A stretch of DNA of 64,000 bases from NCBI GenBank assembly GCA_951213105.1, contig OX578140.1, positions 36,360,003 to 36,424,002 of the forward strand, in the 5' to 3' direction. Made by a program: the position numbers and the translations under genes. Of this stretch, positions 23,141-34,190 are shown piece by piece; the stretch's first letter is position 1; every line of letters begins with the position of its first letter. The stretch comes from Amaurobius ferox (lineage: Eukaryota; Arthropoda; Arachnida; Araneae; Amaurobiidae). The notes below the pieces were generated by a model, which saw nothing but the letters and a program-made list of their open reading frames with translations, ran no database searches and had not been told where the DNA came from.

Positions 23141-23304
23141 ATAAGAGTCCAATATTAAACTTTACTACCCTATTTTTACTTTCCTTATATACATAATGTA
23201 TAAGGAAAGTATTGTAACGGGGTCGAAAATTCGAATTCGAGTTTTCGACGGGAGAGCACGTTTCAAGCATCCCTGATCACGAATCAAGCATTTTTGAGGT
23301 GATG

Positions 23305-23351
<47 letters not shown>

Positions 23352-24416
23352 GTGTGAGTCGGTGGAGACGATATCTCACGAACGAATAGAGCGATTCGAA
23401 TGAAATTTGGTACAAAAATCACAATCCGTGAATACTGGAAGCCTGTTGTTCTTAGACGCAATCGAATGTTCAGAACCCTCCTAAATATTCGAGTGAAATT
23501 TTGAAAGAATCATCAAAAAATCAAAACCTTTAATAAAGTTACGCAAATAGACATTTCTTATGTAATTTTTCCTTAGAAAATGATTGATATAAACTTTAGA
23601 ACTCTAGCATGAACCGTTCTCGAGATATTGCACATTTTTCAAATAAATTTATCAAAAAATCCCATAAATTAAAAAAAATATATTAACTGTTGAGAAACAT
23701 GTTAAATTTTCATATGTAATATCATGCGATCAATTTCGTGACATCATTCTCGTGGATCTAACTCGTTCCATTCATGAGAAAAGATACTTTGAGTAATACT
23801 TTTGTATTTGAACGCCAATGGTCATTTATCTGCTATAAGAATAACTTATTTCTCCGTCCATAGCGTTTGGCGAGCTTTTGGCGACTAATTTGGTGGAATG
23901 TCGCCAACTTGGCGACTTTTTAAATGTTGCCAAATTAACGAAAATCTCGACATATGGATAACAAGAAAGATCAATCATGCATAAGCATTGATTATGAAAC
24001 ACTTTCCAACTGAAATGTAATTTCATTTAAAAATTTCTAAAATGTGATTCATTCAGTGGTAATATCATTTACATTATCACAGTACTACAGTAATTTATTA
24101 TACTTAAATATTTAAAACTGTATCGAAATATAAATCATCTGATTCTTTATGCAAAATCAATGAATATTTCATTCATATAACTTGTATTCCAGACTCCAGA
24201 GCTAAATAATTTTGTGTGAAAAAAATTCAGCAATTCTTATGTAATTCATCTTACAATCGCTTGAGATATTTGCATTCTGCATATGTTAAAATTAGGCTTC
24301 CTTGAAGAAATAATAAAAGTTTAGGGATCATTTAAAATCACAACTATTGTAATTGCATAGGCACGGAATTTAGATACACAGATAATACACAGATAATATA
24401 TATGTGTATGTGTATG

Positions 24417-25238
24417 TACTCAAAGTATTGGAATCGTGCCGAAGATCGGAACTCGAATTTTCAAAGTATCTACACGTTTTGGGACTTCTAGAACACGAAA
24501 AAACTACTTTTAGGAAGACGTCTGTGTGTGTAAGGGTGTATCTGTGTATGTTTCTGTGTGTCTGTGTGGATATTACATCCACTCTAATTGAAAAACTAAT
24601 GGACCGAATTTCATACAATTTGGTAGGTATGTTTTTTGTGGGAAATCCTGATGTTCATTAGATTATAGTACGATTCGTAATAAAAGAATCTGCCTTCTTT
24701 GCGAAATGGCCGCAGAAATTGCCTTTATCCACTCTAGCTAAAAACTAATGAACCAAATTTAACAAAATTTGGAGTATAATATTTCAATAACCTACAAGTG
24801 ATTTATATACCAAATTTAACAAAATTTTGTATATAAATCATTTGTAGGTTATTCTACTACGATTCGGGAAAAAGGAACGGGCTATTTTTGCGAAATGGCC
24901 AGCAAAAATCGTTATATATAAAAATAAAAGACTACGTGTGCTCAATTATATCAATTAATTTCCTATTTTATATATGATTTTTGACAACAAAAAGAATAAG
25001 ACTAAGCCCATTACTCTAGGACTAGCCGTTCTTGAGATATTCTAGTTTTTTCGCGTTTTCGCTACGCCACCTTTGACAATAAGTTCAGCTATCAAATGAG
25101 AACTTAATTTAAGTTTAACGTGCAAATTCAATGTTATTTAAAATACTTATGTTGTGCAGATAAACTCAAATTATCATTGAATAAATAAAGAGAACGAATA
25201 TGAGTCTGCAGGGAAAGACATGTGCTGTCCACATCAGA
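24417..25238 (-). mobile_element. Repeat family B, copy B2 nested in D1
   Basis: On the plus strand it starts near GTATTGGAATCGTGCCGAAG and continues with ACACGTTTTGGGACTTCTAG, a (GT) tract with GTCTGTGTG repeats, two diverged ~115-bp tandem blocks (ACTCTA(A/G)...AAAAACTAATG(G/A)ACC) and the GTTCTTGAGATATTCTAGTT block. It ends CTGCAGGGAAAGACATGTGC followed by the complement of the TCTGATG start. A 68-bp strong inverted repeat lies inside at 24786-24853. Confidence 0.72.
24786..24853. repeat. Near-perfect inverted repeat inside B2
   Basis: AATAACCTACAAGTGATTTA... is mirrored by ...TAAATCATTTGTAGGTTATT. The arms are ~29 bp with few mismatches and the loop is ~10 nt (TTTAACAAAA). Family copy B1 lacks this palindrome, so it arose in B2 by local inverted duplication. 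Confidence 0.85.
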
Positions 25239-26089
25239 ATTTATAACAATATTACACCAATGATTTATAGAAGTGAACGGGGATTATTTTCAAGCCATTT
25301 CGAAAAAAATGTATGATCTATATTTAAAGATCCATCAAATTTTTGTCGAATAAAATGTTCAACAAATTTAAGCTGTGTACCAAATTTTAACTCTCTAGGA
25401 CGTAGGAAAGTGCATTTAAAATGCCATCAATTAAATTTATCATGAAGAGTTATATAAAATTTAAAAAAAATGAAAAATTGTTATCTCCCAAATTTATTTT
25501 AAAATATGAAGCCACTCCCATATGCAAAACGTTTAAACAAATGGAGAGATATTTATTATGTAATATCTCTCTCTTTTCTTTCTGGAAGATATCCCAAAGT
25601 CAGAATTTAATTGAATTTGTTTTTTTCCCTATATTAAATAATTTTTTTAATTAAAAAACTACTTAACATATTTTACTGAATTTTTTTTTATATATTCTAT
25701 GGGATAATGTGAATATTTCCTAAAAATTTCGAAGCAATTCGTGAATTTTAAATTTACTTAAAAAATGTTTGAAAAATTAGGTCCCATAGGGTTCAATGTA
25801 TTTCATTTTTTCAACCCGGGTTCAATAAAAAACTAATTGGGTGATATTATTTATTTATATTCCCATAGGTCCTACAGACCGTCTGAACAACATACTAAAA
25901 TTTCATTTTGATAAACTCATTTTTACGGCAGTTATCGTGCTAACGGACAGACAGACAGACAGACAGACAGAATGAACAAAGTCATAAACACTTTTCAACT
26001 TTGTTGTAAAGTGTTAAAAATGACGACTCATTGAAGAAAATTCAATATCTTGGAAAGAATATAAGTATCTACTATAAGAATAACCTTTT

Positions 26090-26135
26090 TTAACACTTTA
26101 CAACAAAGTTGAAAAGTGTTTATGACTTTGTTCAT

Positions 26136-26169
<34 letters not shown>

Positions 26170-27396
26170 CGTTAGCACGATAACTGCCGTAAAAATGACT
26201 TAATCAAAATGAAATTTTAGTATGTTGTTCAGACGGTCTATAGGACCTATGGGAATATAAATGAATAATATCACCCAATTAGTTTTGGATTGAACCCGGG
26301 TTGAAAAAATGAAATACATTGAGCCCTATGGGATCTAATTTTTCAAACATATTTTAAGCGGATTTAAAATTCACAAATTGCTTCGAAATTTTTAGGTAAT
26401 ATTCAAATTGTTCCATAAAATATACAAAAAGAAATTCAGCGAAATATATTCAGTAGTTTTTTAAATAAAAATTAAAATAATAATAACATATCTTATATGA
26501 AACGATCACGTGACCATGATATGAAAGTATCACGTGATCCACACTTCAAAATGATATATGGCATCCATCTTGTCTCAAAATCGTGATTTTTAAAGTTCTT
26601 TTTATTTCATATTGAGTGTTGTATCCGTCCTAAAACCACTTTATTTTGGTTTAAATTCTGTGCATCTACATACTAAATCAACGCAATTACAATATATATG
26701 AGTTTAAATGCTCATCCAAATTTGATTATTTCTACAACGAAGCCTATTTTTCACTTATGTAAAATGTAAACAGCAAAATATGTAGGATGAGTTGTATAGA
26801 AATTGCTGTATTTTTTTAACGCAAAAGAATTTAGCTCTTGGAGTCTGCATAGCTGATATGAAAGAAATATTCATTGACTTTACCGAGAGAAGAACGATTT
26901 TTTGCGATGAAGTTTTAAGCATAGAGTTAAATTACTTGTAGCTCCATGGTCTTAATTTTTAAATAAAATAAATTATTATAGTATTCTGATGAGTGACATG
27001 AATGGGAAATTATTTATGAATGAAATGCTGCTTTTTTAGAGAGTTATTTTTTCTAAGACGTCATTTGAATGAATTTCAGTTGTTTTCGATGAAGTTTTTA
27101 AATATAATAAATTATCGTGGTATTATGATAATTCTAAAATTATTATCGAGTAATATATCACATTTTAGAGATGTTTAAACCAGGCAATTTATATTTCAAT
27201 ACCGTCATTTGAATGAATTTCATTTTTTTCGATGAAGGTTTAAGTTTTCAAATATAATAAATCAATGTAGTATTGTGAGAAGTTTTAAAATATTACCGAG
27301 GAATGTACTGCATTTTAGACATGTTTAAATAAAATTGCATTGCTGTTGGAAAGTGTTTCATAATCAATGCTTTAAGCATGATTGATCTTTCTTGTT
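26090..27396 (+). mobile_element. Repeat family D, copy D2 (full)
   Basis: Starts TTAACACTTTACAACAAAGT (terminal hairpin), then (TGTC)n, GTTAGCACGATAACTGCCG, AATATCACCCAATTAG, two CACGTGA blocks (~26506 and ~26530) and several ~140-bp tandem blocks containing TCATTTGAATGAA and TTCGATGAAG. It ends AATCAATGCTTTAAGCATGA with TTGATCTTTCTTGTT. It is head-to-head with D1 across 72 bp of family A. Together they form a very large inverted repeat (outer parts diverge because D1 carries the beta core). Confidence 0.85.
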
Positions 27397-27670
27397 GTTT
27401 TTTTACACGGTTGCTGGAAGTGCGTGACGAAACAAAATACATACTATGGAGTTAGGGAATTAACCTCTACCTTCATGATACATACAATAATAAAACGAAA
27501 ATACATAGAAGTGCGTTTTTTCAATTAAAATGTGTTGCTTTGATTTCATTGTTTTCCCGTATTCTAATTTGTTTAACTTAATATTCAAATTCTAAAAACT
27601 TATGTGATCTGTTGTGTTAGGATTTTCAAATATTGAAATTAATTATTTATACTTCTAATTTAATAGTTAT
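27397..27670. other. Short unassigned stretch
   Basis: AT-rich; no recognised feature. Confidence 0.35.
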
Positions 27671-27835
27671 ACAAGGTAGGATCAAAAAGTTCGGAGACTG
27701 TGCTGATATCTCCAACCCCGATTGGAGGAGAGTGAAACTATTTTACCGTGGCGTAGACGCACATGTGATGATATTTTACACTAACGTTTCTCACGGCGCG
27801 AAACAACTTTCCAATTAAAAATTTGCGTCTAGCAC
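27671..27835 (+). mobile_element. Possible mariner-like end fragment
   Basis: ACAAGGTAGGATCAAAAAGT follows a T/TA context and resembles mariner-type terminal repeats, which often contain TCAAAAAGTTCG. The next ~130 bp is GC-richer than its surroundings. No opposite end was found. Confidence 0.35.
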
Positions 27836-27987
27836 TAACGGTTTGAAAGTTATGTCTGATTAATATTTTTAAAAACCACTGTAGCTATAACGATCACGTT
27901 TATTATATTGATTCACAGATCAACGATTACTATACACCTCTGCAGATCAACTTAATTATCGTATAACTATACAGATGAGCTTGATTA

Positions 27988-28611
27988 TACAAGGTGAGTC
28001 AGAACTCTTGGGACAAACTTTAAGGGGTGATAAATCACATCTAAACAAGCAATTTTTGTCATACAAAGTAGGGTCGTAACGCAAGAGGTGAACCTCCAGG
28101 TAGTAGCTCATGAAATGAGGAAATGATGACTCTCTTTTGAAAAGAGGAAACACAAAAATGACAGAGTAAGCACGAAGTACGTTTTACTGACAGAAATTGC
28201 AGAATGCATGGGCAAAGTTACAGAAACTGCTCAAAAGTGCGACCACCAGCAGTAATGCAGGCTTCACACCTGTGACGTAGCGAGCGGCTCATGTTATCAA
28301 AATCACCCGGCATATCTTGGACAACGTCGACAGCAACAGCAATCCTAGCAACAAGGTCCTCGTCGGATTTGATGGGGCTATCGTAGATGATACTTTTCAT
28401 ATAGTCCTATAAGAAAAAGTCGAGACAGGAGAGATCAGGCGATCGTTAAACCCTGGCTAGTTCTGACGTAGTCGTCACTACGTTCAATGTCAGCAACGTC
28501 TTGCGGTTCACCTCTTGCGTGACGACCCAGCTTTGTATGACAAAAATTGCTTGTTCAGATGTGATTTATCACCCCTTAAAGTTTGGCCCAAGAGTTTTGG
28601 CTCACCCTGTA
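27988..28611 (-). mobile_element. Long-TIR mariner-like element with transposase scrap (624 bp)
   Basis: The ~107-bp terminal inverted repeats at 27988-28094 and 28505-28611 begin TACA(A/G)GGTGAG(T/C)CA and extend to CAAGAGGTGAACC. TA lies on both sides (27986-27987, 28612-28613). Because the repeats are so long, the same chance frame (DKNCLFRCDLSPLKV) appears on both ends. The centre holds the C-terminal part of a DDE transposase on the minus strand. It is an internally deleted, non-autonomous derivative. Confidence 0.88.
28218..28445 (-). pseudogene. Mariner-like transposase C-terminal remnant
   Basis: On the minus strand RSPDLSCLDFFL is followed by a stop and DYMKSIIYDSPIKSDEDLVA, ending GGRTFEQFL. 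The SPDL(T)P-x-DFFLWG signature around the third catalytic Asp is recognisable. The Trp of LWG is replaced by TAG. Only the last ~75 residues of a ~340-residue enzyme remain, without the first two Asp residues. It is a relic in a non-autonomous element. Confidence 0.8.
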
Positions 28612-28613
28612 TA

Positions 28614-29100
28614 GGTATGCAAATCAAATTTATTTTAAAGTTTATACAGCTCAATTCGATTGTCATAACTATGCAGATCAACTTTAATTTTATATGAGAA
28701 TAACGAATGTGCCTCTAACTTTTAACTTTTGAGAATAACTGAAAAGAAGAGTGAAATATACTTTTAAGTTGACCAGCGAATTCTCAATTCTGATTCTAGT
28801 AAAGGCTGCGATAATACGAAAATATTATAGTGGACCGCCTAGTGCAAACAATCACCATTATACTCGTCCAAGGATTATCTGTACATGTTTATACATCCCA
28901 ACACACCACACCACATTACATGAAAATTTATTTCCTATTCAGCTTTTATTTAGGATCCTAACGTAATGACGATTTTAATATGTCGGCTTAGTTATTTATA
29001 ACACATTTTATAATTTATTGGAAATCGCAATATTTCAGCATTCATATCTATCTGCATCTGATAAATATAGGGACACGATTTAAACTCAGACTAATGTTTT
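28614..29100 (+). repeat. Family D long-form extension
   Basis: Shares blocks with 16900-17235 and 33560-33940: GTGCAAACAATCACCATTAT-type words, ACATGTTTATACATCCCAAC, ATATGTCGGCTTAGTTATTT, TAATTTATTGGA, then CATATCTATCTGCATCTGAT. It represents the part of D missing from short-form copies. Confidence 0.6.
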
Positions 29101-29238
29101 ACAGAACAGTTCCTAAAGTCTATTTTCTCTAGATATTTTCAATATAGGCATGTTATATTATCTATAAAAGTTTGACTTTTTTATTATTTGAAATAAAGCT
29201 ATAGGGAATTTAGTTTAACTTCTTTGAGAAATAAATAT

Positions 29239-29736
29239 TGTTACAACGTATCCTCTGGAATCGTGGGTGTGCGCTCGGGATCCAAGCGTGATCCCAAATT
29301 TCTGGATAACTAACACGTTTATTCACAAGCAATGCGCAAACAGGAACAATATACAGTAAAACAGCACTTAAATTCTCCACCAATTTCACAAAATAACCGA
29401 TGCTATTCTCAAAACATTGACGTAAGTCACAGTTCAATGTAGTTCCTATCTAGTCAACTGCCATCCATCTGAATGACGACTCCTTTCATAGACTCTCTAT
29501 AGAAACTTCTGGAAATCTCTCATACTCCGTATAAAATACTTGTTATTTCGAGGTATTTCTCGAACCTTCGAAAAGTCGCGAGATTGGCTATAAATCGCCA
29601 AATCTGGTAACCCTCTTCCAAACTTCAACATCTGGCAACCCTAGATTCACTTCATAGGGAAGGTTTCTGTACGGATGCTTTCTCCGTCTGGCTTACAAAA
29701 CTGACTCGAGTGAGAGCATTTTACGCATTCGTAGCA
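29239..29736 (-). mobile_element. Solo LTR (498 bp), Gypsy-type style
   Basis: On the minus strand it begins TGCTACGAATGCG and ends GATACGTTGTAACA, i.e. TG...CA. It is flanked by the 4-bp duplication ATAT (29235-29238 and 29737-29740). An AATAAA signal lies about 70 nt before the 3' end (minus strand, near 29321). The TG...CA boundaries, short duplication and internal polyadenylation signal without neighbouring gag/pol identify a solo LTR left by LTR-LTR recombination. Assignment to Gypsy rather than another LTR superfamily is inference. Confidence 0.85.
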
Positions 29737-29796
29737 ATATCATATGCATACGGCTGAATGAGACTGACTAAGGGACCCTCACATACGACAACTTAT

Positions 29797-30105
29797 GAAG
29801 ATAGACACTTGAAATTTTACATACACGTGGCACTTGACCCCCTAGATAATGGGGAAAAATTCAAGTCGTGGAATTTTGTTCATAAAATATATAAATCGTA
29901 GAGTAACCCCCCTCCCCCCCCCCCCTCCATGCAGAACAGCTGAGTGATACTGTAGCCTGAGTTATGAATTACACAGCAAATCTGCTGAAGCTAGAAACTT
30001 GATACTTTTTATACATGTGGAACTTGACCTATAAATAATGAGAAATATATAATCTTGGAATTTTGTTCGATAAATTTTTAAATCGGGTGATTTTTTGTTT
30101 TAACA
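29797..30105 (+). repeat. Diverged tandem duplication, 190-bp period
   Basis: GAAGATAGACACTTGAAATT at 29797 is matched by GAAGCTAGAAACTTGATACT at 29987. Both continue with ACATACACGTGGCACTTGAC-like sequence, GATAATGGGGAAA / AATAATGAGAAAT and TGGAATTTTGTTC. A poly-C tract (29909-29925) closes unit 1. Confidence 0.8.
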
Positions 30106-30531
30106 TTCTTTCAGCTACAACTCGCTAACGGCTAGACGCACAAAGTCTGTTTCTGCGTCATCATGCGCAGAAAACAAATATTCTAAATTTTCTGAATTAA
30201 CTCCATTGGTATATATATAATCAACTTTTTTATATATATTTTAATTTATATTTACAGCAGATGAATTTTTTTTTAACATTTTATCAATGAAGTTATTTAT
30301 AGTTTTTGATCCTATTGCGGTAACTTGGGGTAACCGAACTACGCTTCAAATCGTTTGATGACAAAATCACAAACACAACACAATTCAAATCACAATCTCA
30401 CCAACCTTTATAATTTGCCTTCTTTATCCATACCGCTTTGTTTTCGAGTTCGTTATCCTAACTTTTGAAAAGTTCCACCAAGTGTTGCAGACAAACGGGG
30501 AGAAGAGCAATTCTCTGATGAATAGAAACGC
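30106..30531. other. Non-coding stretch, nothing recognised
   Basis: No coding potential or clear repeat structure was recognised. Confidence 0.4.
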
Positions 30532-30649
30532 TATATTTTTTTTTAACGTGGCAGCATAAGACAAAATTTGACATAATTAGGCATAAAAAAGTTATTTACG
30601 GCTCAGTCATCATGAAATTAAACAGTTTCAATCGTTGCAGTGAAAAAAA

Positions 30650-31351
30650 TCTGATGTGGGCAGCACATAACTTTCTCTGCAGACTTATATTCACGTTCTC
30701 TTTATTTTAATTACATTTAATTCACTTTTAATTCAATTTTCGTTCTCATTTGATAACTGGACTTATTTTCAAAGGTGGCGTAGAGAAAATACGAAAAAAC
30801 TAAAATATCTCGAGAACGGGTAGTCCTATTGTAATGGGGCTGGTCTTATTCTTTTCTTCGTTAAAAATTACGTATTAAACAAGCATTTTATGGATATATT
30901 TGAGCAAATGTAGTTTTTTATTTTAGATTTTGGCGATTTTTGCAGGCCATTTTGCAAAAAAAGGCAGGTCATTTTTTTCTGAATCATACCAAAATCTAAT
31001 CAGCACCAGGGTGTCCCACAAGTGATTTACCTACCATATTTTGTGGAATTCGGTCCCTTAGTTTTTCAGCTAAAGTGGATACAAGCTTTTGGGGTTCATT
31101 TCGCAAAAAAAGGCGGGTTCTTTTATCCCGAATCGTACTCAAAACTAATCAGCACCAGATTCGCCCACAAGTGACTTACCTACCAAAGTTTATGAAATTC
31201 GGTCAATTACTTTTTACTTTCCTTATATACATAATGTATAAGGAAAGTATTGTGACGGGGTCGAAAATTCGAATTCGAGTTTTCGACGGGAGAGCACGTT
31301 TCAAGCATCCCTGATCACGAATCAAACATTTTTGAAGTGATGTCTGTGTGT

Positions 31352-31404
<53 letters not shown>

Positions 31405-32317
31405 AGTGAGTCTGTGGAGACGATAACTGACGAACGAATGGACCGATTCGAACCAAATTTGGTACAAGAATCACAATCCGTAAACACTGGAAGCTTATTG
31501 TTTTTATACGTAATCGAATGTTCAGAACCCCCCTAAATTTTCGAATAAAATTTTGAAAAAATCGTCAAAAAATCAAAACCGCTAATAAAGTTACGCAAAT
31601 AGACATTTCTTATGTAATTTTTCATTAGAAAACGATTGACATAAATTTTAGAACGCTAACATGAATCGTTCTCGAGATATTGCAAATTTTTCAAAAAAAT
31701 TATTAAAAAGTCATATAAAATGAAAAAAAAATATTTCCTATTGAAAAATATGTTCACTTTTCATATGTAATACCATGCGATAAATTGGGTGACATCATTC
31801 TCGTGGATCTAGCTCGTTCCATTCATGAAAAAAGATACTTTACTTATTTCTTCGTCCATAACGCTTGGCGAGATTTTGGCGACGAATTTGGTGGAATGTC
31901 GCCAACTTGGCGACTTTTTTAAATGTTGCCAAATTAACGAAAAGCTCGCCAAATGGATAAAAATGACGCTTAATCAATGAAAATGACGACTAATTATCGA
32001 AAATTCAATATCTTGGAAAGAATATTAGTATCTACTATAAGAAAAACCTATTTTTTTACTGTAAAAGTAGTAAATTCATTACATTATATAAGGAAAGTCA
32101 TGTGTTGCCCACATCAGATTTTTTAGTTAGAGTGGATACAAAATCTGCACAGACAGACACACAGACTCAGAGACACACACACAGACGTCACGCTAAAAAT
32201 AGTTTTCTCGTATTCTAGAGGTCTCGAAACGTGTAGATCCGTCGAAAACTCCAGTTGCGATTTTCGGCATGATTCCAATACTTTCCCTATACATTACAAT
32301 GTATTGCAGAGAAAGTA
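30650..32317 (+). mobile_element. Repeat family B, copy B1 (full, carrying A6)
   Basis: Starts TCTGATGTGGGCAGCACATA, the same start as family A, followed by ACTTTCTCTGCAGAC. It ends with the hairpin CTTTCCCTATACATT...GCAGAGAAAGTA, whose outer arm TGCAGAGAAAGT is the exact complement of that 5' motif. About 115-bp tandem blocks (CTTAGTTTTTCAGCTAAAGT, AAAAAAGGCGGGTTCTTTT) lie inside. Family-A copy A6 splits it within an AAAA/TTTT run. Without A6, B1 is ~764 bp. Confidence 0.78.
31215..32118 (-). mobile_element. Repeat family A, copy A6 nested in B1
   Basis: Reverse orientation: TACTTTCCTTATATACATAA at the left, a (GT)n tract at 31344-31401, and ACACATGACTTTCC/TCTGATG complement at the right. 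The host B sequence resumes directly (TTAGTTAGAGTGGATAC), with only T-run ambiguity and no visible duplication. Confidence 0.85.
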
Positions 32318-32567
32318 ATATCCGCGGTACAATTTTTGTGTTCGTGACGTCATTAGGGGGAAGGGGACACGTTACCTCCCCCAGGGAGGTACATTGCTTA
32401 ACTTGGTGTCAATTGAAAAATTTTCAATCCATTTAAAATGAAGGATAACATGCTGTAATTGAAATCATTTGGATCAACAATTCAGCACTCAAGTTAATTT
32501 TCGTAAAGCTCTACAATAAAGCTTGAATTATCCTCTGTAAAATGTAAATGGAACGTTTCAATTTTTA

Positions 32568-33940
32568 TTAACACTTTATTAACATAGTTGAAAAGTGTTT
32601 ATGACTTTGTTTATTCTGTCTGTCTGTCATCACGATAACTGCCGTAAAAATGACTTTATCAAAATGAAATTTTAGTATGTTTTTCAGACAGTCTGTGGGA
32701 CCTATTATGGGAATATAAATGAATAATATCATTCAATTAGTTTCGGATTAAACCGGGGTTGAAAAAATGAAATACATTGAACCCTATGGGATCTAATTTT
32801 TCAAATATCTTTTAAGCGAATTTAAAATTCATATATTGCTTCGAAAATTTTAGGGAATATTCAAATTATCCCATAAAATATATAAAAAAATTTCAGTAAA
32901 ATATGTTAAGTAGTTTTTTAAGTAAAAATTATTTAATATAGGGAGAAAAACAAATTCAATTAAATTCTGACTCTTACTATATCCTCCAGAAAGAAAAAAG
33001 AGATATATTATATAATAAATATCTTTCCAAGAGTTGAATTATTTATATGTAAAAGAGGTTTCACATTTTAAAATAAATATGGTAGATAACAATTTTTCAA
33101 ATTTTTAAATAAAATAAATTATTATATTATTGTGATGAATGAAACGATTGGAAAAATGTTTATGAATGAAATGCTGTTTTTATACTGAGGCGATTTATAT
33201 TTCGATGGTGTCATTTGAATAAAGTTCATTTATTTTCGATGAAGTTTTCAAATATAATAAATTATCGTAGTATTATGAAAATTTTAAAAATATTACCGAG
33301 GAATGTATCGCATTTTAGAAATGTTTAAACCAGGCAATTTATATTTCAATCCCGTCATTTGAATGAAGTTCATTTTCTTCGATGAAGTTTGCAAGTATAA
33401 TAAATTAATGTAGTATTGTGATAATTTTAAAAATATTACCGAGGAATGTCGCATTTCAGAGATGTTTATATAAAATTGTATTGAAGTTAGAAAGTGTTTC
33501 ATATTCGATGCCTTATGCACGACTGATCTTTCTTGTTTGTTTTTTTCGGATTTGTTTCAAAGTAAAGGCAAATACACCAATGCGAATACATGCTAATTCT
33601 CCCGTCTGTCTCTGTCGTGGGCTGATAAAATAATAGACTCCATGGTAAATTTACGCCTGCAATTTACTCGCACCTTTCAACAGCAAATATCCACAAGCTC
33701 TCAGATCGCAACAGTTAACTGCACATGTTTATGAACGTCAACACGCAACATAAAACGGAGAATCTATTTCTGATTCATTTGCTCTATGAACACGAATAAC
33801 GTTCGTGATATGTCATCCGCGTTATTTATGGCACATTTTGCGATCTATTGCGGATGACTGAATTGAGGTATTCATGTCTATCTGTATCTCATTTGGCAGT
33901 GGGTAGAATTTAAGAGTTAATTGAAACTCAAGAAATTGTT
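32568..33940 (+). mobile_element. Repeat family D, copy D4 (beta core, long form)
   Basis: Starts TTAACACTTTATTAACATAG (imperfect hairpin), with a shortened TGTC tract. It passes into the alternative core (32930-33110) shared with D1, then the usual TTTCGATGAAG tandem blocks, ending near TGATCTTTCTTG (33524-33535). Homology to the long form continues to ~33940 (AACATAAAACGGAGAATC, GTTATTTATGGCACATTTTG). Confidence 0.72.
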
Positions 33941-34109
33941 TCCCAAAGTATAAAATGTGTGTGTGTTTTGGAAAGTCAATTTTGTATGGTGGATGTCGTT
34001 TATAAAGAACCCTCAACGAAAGTGGAATTGGCAGATTCTAGAGAGTCTAAAATAAATTGGATTGTGGCTCAACTCAACTTTCTCATACCATAATCCATTT
34101 TTGCATAGC

Positions 34110-34132
34110 TTGTGGAGGGGGGGGGGGGGGGT
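34110..34132. repeat. Poly-G tract
   Basis: A run of about 14 G at ~34117-34130. Similar long C/G runs occur at 13031, 13472, 29909, 37806 and 57389, unusual in such AT-rich DNA. Confidence 0.9.
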
Positions 34133-34190
34133 CATTATTTTAAAAGTAACATTTTGAATCGTTGATCGAAAAGACTGCAATTATGAGTGT

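Larger units (their letters stand above)
23960..26017 (-). mobile_element. Repeat family D, copy D1 (D-beta core), carrying B2
   Basis: On the plus strand it begins AACAAGAAAGATCAATCATG and ends with the (CAGA)n tract and the terminal hairpin AACACTTTTCAACTTTGTTG...AAGTGTTAA. It contains family-B copy B2 (~24417-25238). Its core (25243-25660) differs from most D copies. It matches the core of D4 (32930-33110, reverse orientation), including TGAAAAATTGTTATCT and AGATATTTATTATGTAATAT words, and lacks the double CACGTGATC block. D therefore has at least two core variants. Confidence 0.75.
23177..26089 (-). mobile_element. Repeat family A, copy A5, carrying nested D1
   Basis: The 3' end lies at 23177 (TACTTTCCTTATATACATAA on the plus strand), followed by the (GT)n strand of the CA tract (23307-23356) and the conserved blocks in reverse. 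It is interrupted at ~23959 by a D copy and resumes at ~26018-26089 (GACGACTCATTGAAGAAAAT, ATATCTTGGAAAGAATATAA). There a second D copy (D2, opposite strand) begins. The TCTGATG start is not found beyond D2, so the 5' end is lost. Confidence 0.75.
30532..32400 (-). mobile_element. Repeat family C, copy C4 (split by B1)
   Basis: 30532-30649 (TTTTTTTTTAACGTGGCAGC, TTTGACATAATTA, ATTAAACAGTTTCAATCGTT) and 32318-32400 (CGCGGTACAATTTTTG, GTTCGTGACGTCATTAGGGG) match the reversed family-C consensus. Family-B copy B1 sits between. The uninterrupted GAAATTAAACAGTTTCAATC at 30614-30633 is the empty counterpart of the F1 insertion site at 14846/15681. Confidence 0.68.

Noticed and set aside
25930..26170. 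CRISPR-like array from CAGACAGACAGA / CTGTCTGTCTGT repeats
   Set aside because: It is a 4-bp microsatellite inside two facing family-D copies, without spacers.
27956..28697. Two similar short proteins containing DKNCLFRCDLSPLKV on opposite strands
   Set aside because: They are the same terminal inverted repeat read from both ends of the element at 27988-28611, not a gene pair.
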